Source: an uncultured Oscillospiraceae bacterium (GTDB lineage: Bacteria > Bacillota > Clostridia > Oscillospirales > Oscillospiraceae). Taken from it: a stretch of DNA of 64,000 nt. The stretch is taken from positions 45,328 through 109,327 of the forward strand of contig CALWZP010000005.1 of NCBI GenBank assembly GCA_944386055.1, read 5' to 3'. Below the pieces are notes generated by a model that saw only the letters and a program-made list of their open reading frames with translations, was not told the DNA's origin and did not search any database. The position numbers and the translations under genes are program-made. Below are positions 17,729 through 26,527 of this stretch, piece by piece; the stretch's first letter is position 1; every line of letters begins with the position of its first letter.

Positions 17729-18351
17729 CCCTCCCCCTGGAGGGCCTGGACCATGTAGTAGTTGTTCCGCCGCTCCTGCTCCAGGGTGCTCATCCCCTCG
17801 TGTCCGGGGCAGACGGTGAAGTCCCCGCCCAGCCGGCCCAGCCGCCGCAGGGAGGCGATGATCTGTTCATAGCTCCCGTCGGGGAAGTCGGTACGCCCGC
17901 AGGAGCCGGCGAAGAGGGTGTCCCCGGTGAAGAGCACATCGTCCACCTTCAGGGTCACCGACCCGGCGGAGTGCCCCGGGGTGTGGAACACCTCCACCGG
18001 GATGTCCCCCACCATCACCGTGTCCCCGTCGTCATAGAAGCGCACCAGGGGCAGGTCACGGGGCAGGGGGAACAGCTCGGGGGGTTTGTCCTCGAAGTCC
18101 GCCCGGTGGATGTACACCGGCACATTGGGCAGCGTCTCCCTCAGAGCGGGGATGGCGCACACATGGTCATAATGCCCGTGGGTGAGCAGGATGCTCTCCA
18201 CCTGCATCTCCGGGTCGTCCTGCGCCACCGCCGCCAGGATGGCGTCGGCGTTCTCTCCCGGGTCGATGATGGCGGCCTTCCGGGCCCGGTCGTCCTCCAC
18301 GATGTAGCAGTTGGTGCCGATGGGGCCCACCTGCAGTCCTTTAATTCTCAT
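17725..18351 (-). CDS. MBL-fold hydrolase, glyoxalase II-like (YcbL type)
   Basis: Metallo-beta-lactamase fold protein of about 208 aa. Metal-binding motif THGHYDH, then FHTPGHSAGS, a bridging Asp in LFTGDTLFAGSCGRTDFP, and the final His in VCPGHEGMST. Size and the GRTDFP block match the YcbL/GloB-like group that hydrolyses glutathione-type thioesters; the true substrate in this organism is unknown. The ATG at 18351 (next to an in-frame TTG) follows GGGGGT. Translationally coupled to hemZ. Confidence 0.88.
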   Translation of the reverse strand: MRIKGLQVGPIGTNCYIVEDDRARKAAIIDPGENADAILAAVAQDDPEMQVESILLTHGHYDHVCAIPALRETLPNVPVYIHRADFEDKPPELFPLPRDLPLVRFYDDGDTVMVGDIPVEVFHTPGHSAGSVTLKVDDVLFTGDTLFAGSCGRTDFPDGSYEQIIASLRRLGRLGGDFTVCPGHEGMSTLEQERRNNYYMVQALQGEG

Positions 18352-18372
18352 CAAAATTTACCCCCGTTTTTC

Positions 18373-18448
18373 AGATAGGAGTCATGAATAGGAGATAGAA
18401 GATGGGCGCAGAAGCGGAAGGATATCTCCCATCTCCTCACTCCTATCT
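18373..18448. repeat. intercistronic stem-loop between dtd and the MBL gene
   Basis: AGATAGGAGT (18373-18382) pairs with ACTCCTATCT (18439-18448), with further inner pairing of AGATGGG and CCCATCT. The arms are made of degenerate GGAGATAG-type units. It probably processes or stabilises the polycistronic RNA. Confidence 0.6.
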
Positions 18449-18882
18449 CATATCTCAAATAAAATGGTCACCGGCCCGTCGTTCACCGACGAGACCTGCA
18501 TCTCCGCGCCGAACCGCCCGTGCTCCACCCGGAAGCCCCGCTGCCGGCAGCGGGCCAAAAACCGCTCATACAGCGGGACGGCCACCTCCGGCTTCGCCGC
18601 GCCGGTAAAGCCGGGGCGGCGGGAGGAGGTGTCGGCGTACAGGGTGAACTGGCTCACCACCAGCAGCGCGCCCCCCGCCTGCTCCAGGCTCAGGTTCATC
18701 TTCCCTTTTCCGTCGTCGAACACCCGCAGGTTGCAGATCTTCTCCGCCAGCTTGTCGCACACCGCCTCGGTGTCCCCGGGGCCCACCCCCAGCAGCACCA
18801 GAAATCCCCGCTCAATGGCGCCCTCCACCGCCCCGCCGATGGTGACGGAGGCGGAGGACACCCGGGTCACAACTGCTCTCAT
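18448..18882 (-). CDS. dtd: D-aminoacyl-tRNA deacylase
   Basis: 144-aa enzyme that removes D-amino acids (and glycine) wrongly attached to tRNA. Diagnostic motifs are SQFTLYADTSSRRPGF (active-site SQFTL) and the cross-subunit Gly-cisPro element in VNDGPVTI near the C-terminus. Full length. It lies 32 bp after relA, a very common pairing in Firmicutes. The stop codon overlaps the base of the downstream stem-loop. Confidence 0.96.
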   Translation of the reverse strand: MRAVVTRVSSASVTIGGAVEGAIERGFLVLLGVGPGDTEAVCDKLAEKICNLRVFDDGKGKMNLSLEQAGGALLVVSQFTLYADTSSRRPGFTGAAKPEVAVPLYERFLARCRQRGFRVEHGRFGAEMQVSSVNDGPVTILFEI

Positions 18883-18914
18883 CGTTCTCTGCCCTCTAAT
18901 TCCTCTCTAATTTC

Positions 18915-21158
18915 TCATTTTCCAGCCGCCCGGGCCACCTGGTACACTCCCTGCACCTGCCCCAGCTTGTTGATGACGGTGGTCAGCTCGTCCTTGTTCT
19001 TGACCTCCAGCACCACCGACACCATGGCGTAGCCGTCGGGCATACTCCGGGCGGCCAGGGCGGTGACCTTCACCTTTACGGTGGACAGGGCCATGGCCAC
19101 ATCCAGGGTCAGGCCGTCCCGGTCCTTGGCGGACAGCTCCAGGGAGGTTTTGTAGGCGGGCAGCTGCCCGTCCGCCCAGGACACCTTCACCCAGCGCTCC
19201 TTCTCCTCCGGCTTGCGCTTCTCCGGGGCGGCGTTGGGACAGTCCGCCCGGTGGACGGACACTCCATACCCCCGGGTGATGAAGCCCACCACCGGGTCGC
19301 CGGGGACGGGGGTGCAGCACTTGGCAAATTTCACCAGGCAGTTGCCCAGCCCCTCCACGATGATCCCCGAGGAGGAGTGGGCGGGGCGCTGGAGCTCCTC
19401 CTTGGCCTGCTGTTTCTGCTCAGAAGAGGCGCCGGGCATGATGACGCTGTCCTCCAGACTCTTGGCGGCGGCCAGCTTATCCGCCTGGATGCGCTTGAGC
19501 CGGGTGATCTCGTCCCGGATGCGGTTGACCGCCTTCACCGCGGTGGTCCCGCCGTAACCGATGGAGGCGTACAGCTCGTCCAGCGTGTTGCACCGCAGCT
19601 TCTTCAGCACCGAGGGCAGCACATCCTCGGCGGTGATGGCCGCCAGGGAGAGGCCCGCATGCTTCAGCTCGGACTCGAAGGCGGCCCGGCCGGTAACGAT
19701 ATTTTCCTCCTTCTTCTCCTTCTTGAACCACTGGCGGATCTTGTTGCGGGCCTCGTTGCTCCGGGCCAGCTTCAGCCAGTCCCGGCTGGGGCCGTGGGCG
19801 GTCTTGGAGGTGATGATCTCCACGATGTCCCCGCTCTCCAGCACGGTGTCGAAGGGGACGATGCGGCCGTTGACCTTGGCCCCCGTCATGCGGTTGCCCA
19901 CCGCCGAGTGGATGGAGTAGGCGAAGTCGATGGGGGTGGCGTTGGCGGGGAGGGACTTCACATCCCCCTGGGGGGTGAAGACGAACACCTCGTCGGCGAA
20001 CATGTCCACCCGCATCCGGTGGACGAACTCCTCCGCGTCGGAGACCTGCTCGCTCTCCAGCAGCTTGCGCACCCACTCGAAGGTCTCCTCGGTGCCCAGC
20101 TTGGTGTTGGCCATCCCCTGCTTGTACTTCCAGTGGGCGGCGATGCCGTACTCCGCCATCTGGTGCATGGCCACGGTGCGGATCTGCACCTCGAAGGGGA
20201 TGCCGTCCCGGCCGAACACCGTGGTGTGCAGGGACTGGTACCCGTTGGGCTTGGGGGTGCCGATATAGTCCTTGAAGCGGCCCAGCACCGGTTTGAACAT
20301 GTCGTGGATACACCCCAGCACATTGTAGCAGCTGGGGATGTCGTCCACGATCACCCGGAAGGCGTACAGGTCGAAGATCTCGTCCATGGTCTTGTTCTGG
20401 GTGAACATCTTGCGGTAGATGGAGTAGATGTGCTTCACCCGGCCGTAGACGGTGCACTGGATGCCATCGTCCGCCAGCCGCTTCTGAATGGCCGCCTGGG
20501 TGGTGGCCAAAAACTCCTCATGGGCCGCGGAGCGGGAGTTCAGCTCGTCCTCAATCTCCTTGTACCCGATGGGGTCCAGATAGCGCAGGGAGGTGTCCTC
20601 CAGCTCCCACTTGATCTTCTGCATCCCCAGGCGGTGGGCCAAAGGCGCATAGATCTCCATGGTCTCCAGGGCCTTCTCCCGCTGTTTCCGCGGGGTCTGG
20701 TACTCCATGGTGCGGATGTTATGCAGCCGGTCGCAGATCTTCACCAGGATGACCCGGATGTCCTTGGCCATGGCCAGGAGCATCTTGCGCAGGTTCTCCA
20801 TCTGCTCCTCTTCCTTGGAGGTGTACTGCACCCGGGACAGCTTGGTGACGCCCTCCACCAGATCCGCCACCGAGGGGCCGAACTTTTTGGCGATGTCGTC
20901 ATAGGTGCTCTCGGTGTCCTCAATGCAGTCGTGAAGCAGCGCCGCGATTACCGACTCCAGGTCCAGTCCCAGGTCAGCCACGATCTCCGCCACCGCCAGG
21001 GGGTGGGTGATATAGGCGGTGCCGTCCTTTCGCATCTGGCCCCGGTGGGCGTTGTCCGCATAGGTAAACGCGCTGTACAGCAGCTGCTGGTCAAAATTGG
21101 GCTGATAGGACCGGATCTTGTCCTCCAGCGCCTGATATCTCTCTAAAATAGGATCCAT
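18915..21158 (-). CDS. relA: bifunctional (p)ppGpp synthetase/hydrolase RelA/SpoT
   Basis: 747-aa stringent-response enzyme. The N-terminal hydrolase HD domain has HPLAVAEIVADLGLD and the catalytic LLHDCIEDTE. The synthetase domain has YNVLGCIHDMFKPVLGRFKD and YQSLHTTVFGRDG. TGS (FVFTPQGDVKSLPANATPID) and C-terminal ACT domains follow. Both catalytic halves look intact. It starts only 7 bp after recJ and is followed by dtd, the classic Firmicute order. AAAAGGG precedes the ATG. Confidence 0.97.
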   Translation of the reverse strand: MDPILERYQALEDKIRSYQPNFDQQLLYSAFTYADNAHRGQMRKDGTAYITHPLAVAEIVADLGLDLESVIAALLHDCIEDTESTYDDIAKKFGPSVADLVEGVTKLSRVQYTSKEEEQMENLRKMLLAMAKDIRVILVKICDRLHNIRTMEYQTPRKQREKALETMEIYAPLAHRLGMQKIKWELEDTSLRYLDPIGYKEIEDELNSRSAAHEEFLATTQAAIQKRLADDGIQCTVYGRVKHIYSIYRKMFTQNKTMDEIFDLYAFRVIVDDIPSCYNVLGCIHDMFKPVLGRFKDYIGTPKPNGYQSLHTTVFGRDGIPFEVQIRTVAMHQMAEYGIAAHWKYKQGMANTKLGTEETFEWVRKLLESEQVSDAEEFVHRMRVDMFADEVFVFTPQGDVKSLPANATPIDFAYSIHSAVGNRMTGAKVNGRIVPFDTVLESGDIVEIITSKTAHGPSRDWLKLARSNEARNKIRQWFKKEKKEENIVTGRAAFESELKHAGLSLAAITAEDVLPSVLKKLRCNTLDELYASIGYGGTTAVKAVNRIRDEITRLKRIQADKLAAAKSLEDSVIMPGASSEQKQQAKEELQRPAHSSSGIIVEGLGNCLVKFAKCCTPVPGDPVVGFITRGYGVSVHRADCPNAAPEKRKPEEKERWVKVSWADGQLPAYKTSLELSAKDRDGLTLDVAMALSTVKVKVTALAARSMPDGYAMVSVVLEVKNKDELTTVINKLGQVQGVYQVARAAGK

Positions 21159-21165
21159 ACCCTTT

Positions 21166-23262
21166 TCACCACATTTCCTTGCTCCGAATCTCCCCGCCGG
21201 CCAGCTCCCGCAGCCGGCGCATCAGCCGGCTGGCCTCCAGGTCCACCTTTCCCTCCACCGCGTTCACCGCGATGGACAGCCGTCCCGCCCTGTGCTCCAG
21301 ACAGATCAGGCGCATCTCCTCCATGACTTCCAGGCACACTAAGGTGCGGCCATAGGTCTCCCGCCGTCCAAATGTCCGGGCCACACTGCGGCTGAGCTGG
21401 GCGGCCCCCGTCTCCAGCCGGCGGCCGGCAGAGGACTGGAGGCGGAGATAACGCCACAGATCGGCGAACTCCTCCCGGCCGGGCAGCAGCTCCGCCGCCT
21501 GGCCGGGGCCGATGTCCTCCCCCTCCATCAGCCGCTGGAACAGCCGCTGCTCCAGCTGGGCGCGGGTGCGGGCGGGACGCAGGTCGATCAGCTGCAGCTG
21601 CACCTCCCGCCGGCCCCGGAACTCGTTGATCTGGGGCTGAAACGCCACATCGATCCGGTCCCCGGGGGAAACCTCCGCCTCCCGGGCGGTGACGGAAAAG
21701 AAGATGGCGTCCAGTACAAATCCGCCCCGGCTCAGCTTCATTTTCAGATGGCGGCCGCCGCCCACATTCGAGGCGGAGAGCACCTCCGCCCCCATCAGGG
21801 TGAACACTGGACGCTCCATCCCCGCTCCGCAGGGCTCCAGTAGGTCCAGGCTCTCCACATTTTTCAGGGACAGAAGCGCCGGCTCTCCAATCTCCGCGTC
21901 CACCTCCAGCACCGAGGGCAGCGGCCCGCCGCCGGTCTGTTCCGTCACCAGCTCCTCCATCCGCCGGCGCAGCTGGGGGATGCGGTCCTTCCGGATGGTG
22001 AAGCCCGCGGCCAGCTCATGTCCGCCGAATCCCTCCAGCAGATCCCCGCACCGGGCCAGGGCCGCAAACAGATTGAATCCGCCGCAGGACCGGCAGGACC
22101 CCTTGCCCCGCTCGCCGTCCAGGCAGATCATAAAGGTGGGGCAGCGATACTTTTCCGCCAGGCGGGAGGCCACGATGCCAACCACCCCCTGATGCCAGCT
22201 CTCGTCCGCCAGAACGATGGCGTGGGGCGGCGGACCGGGCGCGGCGGCCAGGCGGGTGACACACTGCCGGAAGATTTCCCCCTCGATGGATTGCCGCTCC
22301 CGGTTCAGTTCGCACAGCGTCCGGGCCAGCTGCTCCCCCCGGGCGGGGTCGTCGGTGAGCAGCAGCTCCACCGCCAGCTCTGCGCAGCCCATCCGGCCGG
22401 AGGCGTTGATCCGGGGCGCCAGCACATAGCCGATGGAGCCCGAGGTCATCGGCCGGCCCTCCAGTCCCGCCTCCCGCAGCAGCATGGTCAGCCCCGGCCG
22501 GCGGCACCGCTCCAGTGCCCGCAGGCCGCGGCGCACCAGGGCCCGGTTCTCCCCCACCAGCTTCATCACATCGGCCACGGTGCCGATGGCGGCCAGGTCG
22601 GCATATTCCTCCAGCAGCGCCTCCCGCCGCGCCGGCCCGCCCAGGGCCAGCGCCAGCTTCAGCGCCACCCCCACCCCGGCCAGGTGCTTGAAGGGATAAG
22701 GGCAGTCCGGCCGGTGGGGATCCACTACCGCCGCCGCCTCGGGCAGATGCTCCTTGCACTCGTGGTGGTCGGTGATCACCAGGTCCACTCCCAGCGTTCC
22801 GGCCAGGGCGGCCTCCTCCCCCACGGTGATGCCGCAGTCTACCGTGACGATGAGCGTCACCCCCTCCGCCGCCAGGGCGGAGATCGCCTCGCCATTCAGG
22901 CCGTATCCCTCCGCCAGGCGGTCCGGGATGTACCAGCGCACATCCCCGCCCTCCCGCCGGAGGAACTGGGTCAGCAGGGCAGTGGAGGTGATGCCGTCCA
23001 CATCGTAATCGCCGTACACCGCAATGCGCTCTCCCCCATCCAGGGCCCGGCGCACCCGGGCGGCCGCCCGGTCCATATCCCGCATCAGCAGGGGATCGAG
23101 GGCCTGGTCTTCCTTTCCGCCGAGGAAATCGTTCGCCTTTTCTATTGTATCCAGCCCTCTGGCGCACAGCACGGCAGCGGCCAGGGGCGGGACACCGTCC
23201 CGCTCCAGGGCGCTCTGCGCCGCCGGCACACAGGGGGCACAGTTCCATTCCTGATATCTCAT
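21166..23262 (-). CDS. recJ: single-stranded-DNA-specific exonuclease RecJ
   Basis: 698-aa DHH-family 5'-3' exonuclease used in recombination and mismatch repair. Conserved metal-binding motifs: YGDYDVDGITSTALL (motif I), VTVDCGIT (motif II), DLVITDHHE (DHH motif III), and the DHHA1 block SGSIGYVLAPRINASGRMG. First gene of the minus-strand operon, with its own promoter shared back-to-back with the metallophosphoesterase gene. Confidence 0.97.
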   Translation of the reverse strand: MRYQEWNCAPCVPAAQSALERDGVPPLAAAVLCARGLDTIEKANDFLGGKEDQALDPLLMRDMDRAAARVRRALDGGERIAVYGDYDVDGITSTALLTQFLRREGGDVRWYIPDRLAEGYGLNGEAISALAAEGVTLIVTVDCGITVGEEAALAGTLGVDLVITDHHECKEHLPEAAAVVDPHRPDCPYPFKHLAGVGVALKLALALGGPARREALLEEYADLAAIGTVADVMKLVGENRALVRRGLRALERCRRPGLTMLLREAGLEGRPMTSGSIGYVLAPRINASGRMGCAELAVELLLTDDPARGEQLARTLCELNRERQSIEGEIFRQCVTRLAAAPGPPPHAIVLADESWHQGVVGIVASRLAEKYRCPTFMICLDGERGKGSCRSCGGFNLFAALARCGDLLEGFGGHELAAGFTIRKDRIPQLRRRMEELVTEQTGGGPLPSVLEVDAEIGEPALLSLKNVESLDLLEPCGAGMERPVFTLMGAEVLSASNVGGGRHLKMKLSRGGFVLDAIFFSVTAREAEVSPGDRIDVAFQPQINEFRGRREVQLQLIDLRPARTRAQLEQRLFQRLMEGEDIGPGQAAELLPGREEFADLWRYLRLQSSAGRRLETGAAQLSRSVARTFGRRETYGRTLVCLEVMEEMRLICLEHRAGRLSIAVNAVEGKVDLEASRLMRRLRELAGGEIRSKEMW

Positions 23263-23340
23263 CGCTGTGCCCGCACGCTCGATTCTCTTGAGTTTCGCTC
23301 CTCTCCGCTTCGGGCGAGAAGCCTATCACACCAAGTTAAT

Positions 23341-23369
23341 AGTATACCACGCGCCGCCCGGAAGTACAA
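23341..23369 (-). promoter_or_regulatory. promoter of the recJ-relA operon
   Basis: TTGTAC (23369-23364), 17-bp spacer, TATACT (23346-23341) on the minus strand. Confidence 0.75.
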
Positions 23370-23397
23370 GGTCTTCCCGCGTGCCGGGGTATTTTTC

Positions 23398-23426
23398 TTG
23401 CGGCAGGCTGCCGCTTGTGGTATACT
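23398..23426 (+). promoter_or_regulatory. promoter of the metallophosphoesterase gene
   Basis: TTGCGG (23398-23403), 17-bp spacer, TATACT (23421-23426) preceded by TGTGG. Divergent from the recJ promoter. Confidence 0.72.
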
Positions 23427-23450
23427 CTGGAGCGGAAATGGAGGTCTCCC

Positions 23451-24308
23451 ATGAGCAGGACAAAACGAAAATCCCTCCTCCCCCGGCTGCTGGCACTGCT
23501 GCTTCTGCTGTGTCTGGCGGGGGGCGGTTTTCTCTATTGGCAGCAGACAGGCATCCAGCCGGAGACCATCCCGGTCTCCTCCTCCCGTCTGCCCGCCGCC
23601 TTCGACGGGCTGCGCATCTCCCTGGTCTCCGATGTCCACTGCGCCCAATTCGGGGTGGACAACGAGGCCCTGCTCTCCGCGGTGGCGGCGCAGCAGCCCG
23701 ACCTCATCGCCGTCACCGGTGACCTGCTGGACCGCTTCCACCCGGACTTCTCCATGGTGGAGCCCCTGGCCCGGGGGCTGGCGGAGATCGCCCCCACCTA
23801 TTTCGTCACCGGCAACCACGAGTGGGCCTTCGGCACCGCGGCGGTGCGGGAGCTGAAGCAGACCCTCGCCGGCTGCGGCGTCACCGTGCTCTCCAACGAG
23901 TACCTCACCCTGGAGCGGGACGGGCAGATCCTGGTGCTGGCGGGCATCGACGACCCCAACGGCTACGCCGACCAGAAGACCCTGGAGGAGCTGACGGCGG
24001 AGATCCGGCAGGACCTGGGGGACCCCTTCATCCTGCTGCTGGCCCACCGGAACAACGACTATCCCCTCTATGCCCAGTGCGGGGTGGATGTGACCCTGTG
24101 CGGCCACGGCCACGGCGGCATCATCCGGCTCCCCTTCACCGACGGGCTGCTGTCCACCGACCGCACCCTCTTCCCCGACCACACCGCCGGGCTCTACCAG
24201 CTCAGCCAGGGACAGCTGGTGGTCTCCCGGGGACTGGGCAACTCGGGCCCCTCCCTGCGCCTGTTCAACCGGCCCCACCTGCCCCTGGTGATCCTGCAGG
24301 CGCAGTGA
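23451..24308 (+). CDS. membrane-anchored metallophosphoesterase (YkuE/YaeI type)
   Basis: 285-aa protein with an uncleaved signal anchor (residues 11-30, LLPRLLALLLLLCLAGGGFL) and an extracytoplasmic calcineurin-like phosphoesterase domain. Metal motifs are LVSDVHC, VTGDLLDR, VTGNHEW and LCGHGHGG; the last is usually GHTHGG, with G here in place of T. Related proteins hydrolyse lipid-linked or nucleotide substrates at the cell surface; the substrate is unknown. ATG 23451 follows TGGAGGT. Monocistronic, ending at a terminator. Confidence 0.9.
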   Translation: MSRTKRKSLLPRLLALLLLLCLAGGGFLYWQQTGIQPETIPVSSSRLPAAFDGLRISLVSDVHCAQFGVDNEALLSAVAAQQPDLIAVTGDLLDRFHPDFSMVEPLARGLAEIAPTYFVTGNHEWAFGTAAVRELKQTLAGCGVTVLSNEYLTLERDGQILVLAGIDDPNGYADQKTLEELTAEIRQDLGDPFILLLAHRNNDYPLYAQCGVDVTLCGHGHGGIIRLPFTDGLLSTDRTLFPDHTAGLYQLSQGQLVVSRGLGNSGPSLRLFNRPHLPLVILQAQ

Positions 24309-24341
24309 CCGCCCGCCGCCTGCCCCTCACAGGCATGGTTT

Positions 24342-24375
24342 AAGGGGCGCCAGCCGACGGCTGGCGCCCCTTTTT
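24342..24375 (+). terminator. terminator of the metallophosphoesterase gene
   Basis: 14-bp perfect stem (24342-24355 / 24359-24372) leading into TTTTT. It can also serve the convergent nitroreductase gene. Confidence 0.88.
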
Positions 24376-24411
24376 CCTGCCCGCAGACGGGCTCCTCTGC
24401 CCGGCGCTCCC

Positions 24412-24999
24412 TCACACCCGCAGCACCCGCCCCTCCTTCCGGGGCTTGGGCGTCGGGTGGGGGTCGCCCGGCCGGGGATAGCCCAGCAGCAGCTGCATCA
24501 CGGCGTAGTAGTCGGTCCGGATTCCCCACCGGCGCAGGATCTCCTGTCCATAGGGGTCGGCAAAGGCCGTCCACCCCTGGCCGATGTAGCACCCGCCCAC
24601 TCCCAGGGAGTCCGCCGCCAGCAGCATGTTCTCCGCCGCGGCTGCACAGTCCTCAGCAGAAAACAAAAACCCCTTGGGCGCGAACAGGGTGATGACCGTG
24701 GGCGCGCCGTAAAATGCGTCGGTGATGGCCGGATCGTCGGCGATGCTGGGCTGCTCCCGGGAGACATAGTTCCCGCCAGAGGCCATACGGGGGTTGGAGT
24801 TGGCCCGCTTGATCCTGCCCAGGCGCAGATTCACCTCCCTGTCCTGACTGACCGCAAAGAGCACGCCCTGCCGTCCCCCGGCGCTGGGCGCGTACAGCCC
24901 CGCCTGCAGGATCTGCTCCAGTGCGGCCTCGTCGATCTGCTCCGGCGCGAACCGCCGGATGGAACGCCGGTGCAGGATGGTCTCCATGATCTGATTCAT
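24412..24999 (-). CDS. nitroreductase family FMN oxidoreductase of the ACGX peptide locus
   Basis: 195-aa nitroreductase-fold protein: ILHRRSIRRFAPEQIDEAAL at the N-terminus is the FMN-binding RRSxRxF block, and LGVGGCYIGQGW is the conserved central motif. These enzymes use FMN and NAD(P)H; some act in peptide modification. It starts 3 bp after the radical SAM gene stop, with GGAGGTTGTCTGAGGG upstream, so it is translationally coupled. The context suggests a role in processing or redox handling of the cysteine-rich ACGX peptide, but a general nitroreductase cannot be excluded. Confidence 0.85.
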   Translation of the reverse strand: MNQIMETILHRRSIRRFAPEQIDEAALEQILQAGLYAPSAGGRQGVLFAVSQDREVNLRLGRIKRANSNPRMASGGNYVSREQPSIADDPAITDAFYGAPTVITLFAPKGFLFSAEDCAAAAENMLLAADSLGVGGCYIGQGWTAFADPYGQEILRRWGIRTDYYAVMQLLLGYPRPGDPHPTPKPRKEGRVLRV

Positions 25000-25002
25000 C
25001 CC

Positions 25003-26034
25003 TCAGACAACCTCCTTCCAGCACTGGGGGTCGGCGGCGTAGAAGTTGCCGTCCCGCCCGCTGGCCACCGCCGGGCACCCCCGGCACCAGGGCAGCAGCT
25101 CGCACCTGGCGCACTTTTCAAACCTGGCGTACTCCCGGTACTGCTCCACCTGACACACCCACAGGTCCGCCAGCCGGTCGCTGAACGCATTGCCGACCTT
25201 GCTGTTCTGTACCCGACGGCAGGCGTACACATCGCCGGTGGGCAGGATGGTCAGGTGGCAGTTTCCGCAGTTGCAGCCGCCGTAGATCATCCCCTCCTGC
25301 GCGTTCTCCGGAATGCGGAACTCGCCCGTCTCGTACTCATACAGGGTCCACAGGTGGTCCTTCTTGTTGAAATAGGTCTCACAGCCGGCAGCCTCGTATT
25401 CCCTGAACTTCTTGTCGCAGTCGGCCAGCAGCTGCCGGTAGCGCAGCGGCTCGATGCCCACATTCTTTTCCCCGCTGGTGGGGCAGTAGCGGGAGAAGGC
25501 GAACACATCCGCCTTGTGGGCCACCACGGTGTCGATCAGTTCCGGGATCTCGCCGATATTGACGCCGGAGACCGTGGTCATGATCACCGCCCGGATGCCC
25601 GCCCGCTTGAGACAGGCGATCTTCTCCAGAGTGCAGTCGAAGCTGCCGGGCCTGCGGAACCAGTCGTGGGTCTGGCGCAGGCCGTCCAGGGACAGCTGGT
25701 ACTTCTCGCAGCCGTACTCCTTCAGCCGTCTGCACACCTCGTCGTTCAGGTGGAAGGGGTTGCCCAGGATGGTGAAGGGGATATGGTACTCCTTCATCAG
25801 TCCCAGCAGATCCCAGAAGTTTGGGTGCAGGATGGGGTCGCCGCCGGTGAGGTAGAAGTAGGGCAGGCGGTGGTAGACCTCACAGAAGTCCAGGCAGTTG
25901 TAAAAGGCGTCCTGCATCTGGGGCCAGGTCATGGCGTCCAGCCTCTTGCAGGTGTCCTCGGCAAAGATGTAGCAGTGCTTGCACCGCTGGTCGCACTCGT
26001 CGGTGATGTGCCACTGAAAGGCGAAGTATTCCAT
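25003..26034 (-). CDS. radical SAM/SPASM maturase, ACGX system
   Basis: 343-aa radical SAM protein. The cluster motif CDQRCKHC is in ITDECDQRCKHCYIF near residue 12. YLTGGDPILHPNF is the GGDP/SAM-contact block. The C-terminal SPASM domain carries many cysteines (CNCGNC, VYACRR, CARCELLPWCRGC) for auxiliary Fe-S clusters. Such enzymes install thioether or other cross-links in ribosomally made peptides. The gene lies directly after a 58-aa peptide with repeated ACG units. That is the pairing I recall as the predicted ACGX radical-SAM family. ATG 26034 follows AGGAGGTAATTTTGG. The modification made is unknown. Confidence 0.88.
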   Translation of the reverse strand: MEYFAFQWHITDECDQRCKHCYIFAEDTCKRLDAMTWPQMQDAFYNCLDFCEVYHRLPYFYLTGGDPILHPNFWDLLGLMKEYHIPFTILGNPFHLNDEVCRRLKEYGCEKYQLSLDGLRQTHDWFRRPGSFDCTLEKIACLKRAGIRAVIMTTVSGVNIGEIPELIDTVVAHKADVFAFSRYCPTSGEKNVGIEPLRYRQLLADCDKKFREYEAAGCETYFNKKDHLWTLYEYETGEFRIPENAQEGMIYGGCNCGNCHLTILPTGDVYACRRVQNSKVGNAFSDRLADLWVCQVEQYREYARFEKCARCELLPWCRGCPAVASGRDGNFYAADPQCWKEVV

Positions 26035-26068
26035 CCAAAATTACCTCCTGATCGTTTGTTCTTTGAGA

Positions 26069-26146
26069 GGGGGCGCATTTCCCCAAAGACGGATCCAGAC
26101 TCCGCCCCTTGGGAAGTGCGCCCCCGCAGGCTGCCCGCGGGGGCGC
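26069..26146 (-). promoter_or_regulatory. possible attenuator between the ACGX peptide gene and its maturase
   Basis: Reading in transcript direction, arm 1 (26146-26137) pairs perfectly over 10 bp with arm 2 (26127-26118). Arm 2 extended (26125-26108) can pair instead with arm 3 (26069-26088) over about 17 bp with one mismatch and a bulge. The two structures exclude each other. No U-tract follows the first hairpin. It may set a high peptide-to-enzyme ratio or respond to a signal. Confidence 0.5.
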
Positions 26147-26153
26147 GGGGCGC

Positions 26154-26330
26154 TCACTGCTTGCCGCCGGCGCCGCAGGCGCTTCCACAGGCGGTGGGCT
26201 TGGGGTCGGCGGCTCCGCAGGCCGAGGGCTGCTCAGCGGGCTTGTCACCGGCGCCGCAGGCAGTCCCACAGGCGGAAGCGGCCTTGACCTCGGCCTTGCG
26301 GCTCCACCCGAACAGATTCTTCAGTGCCAT
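26154..26330 (-). CDS. ACGX-repeat precursor peptide (58 aa)
   Basis: Short gene not found by length-filtered ORF calling. It starts at ATG 26330 after a good AAGGAGGAATTTGTT site and ends at TGA 26154. The protein has a basic leader MALKNLFGWSRKAEVKAAS and a core with five Ala-Cys-Gly units: ACGTACGAG, ACGAADPKPT, ACGSACGAGGKQ. This is the expected layout of a RiPP precursor whose cysteines are modified by the adjacent radical SAM/SPASM enzyme. It is first in the operon, with its own promoter. The start, ribosome site and repeats make it a convincing gene; the mature product and function are unknown. Confidence 0.88.
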   Translation of the reverse strand: MALKNLFGWSRKAEVKAASACGTACGAGDKPAEQPSACGAADPKPTACGSACGAGGKQ

Positions 26331-26389
26331 AACAAATTCCTCCTTGGATTTTTGTTGGAAATCAGGTGTTTCCCTGATCCTTGGTCTTA

Positions 26390-26418
26390 AGTATATCGGG
26401 GGAAATTTCCACGCTCAA
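26390..26418 (-). promoter_or_regulatory. promoter of the ACGX peptide operon
   Basis: Minus-strand TTGAGC (26418-26413), 17-bp spacer, TATACT (26395-26390), about 60 bp before the peptide start. AAGTAC adjoins the -35 and mirrors GTACTT near the hxlR gene, a possible HxlR-type operator pair. Confidence 0.72.
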
Positions 26419-26459
26419 GTACGCACTTTTTTATAACCCGGTCACCTTTTTGTAACCCC

Positions 26460-26488
26460 TTGACCCGGCCTGTGCCTGGAAGTATAAT
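26460..26488 (+). promoter_or_regulatory. promoter of the HxlR regulator gene
   Basis: TTGACC (26460-26465), 17-bp spacer, consensus TATAAT (26483-26488). Divergent from the peptide promoter. Confidence 0.8.
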
Positions 26489-26527
26489 CAAGAAAATTGC
26501 CGTACTTTCACCAAAGGGGGCATCAGA

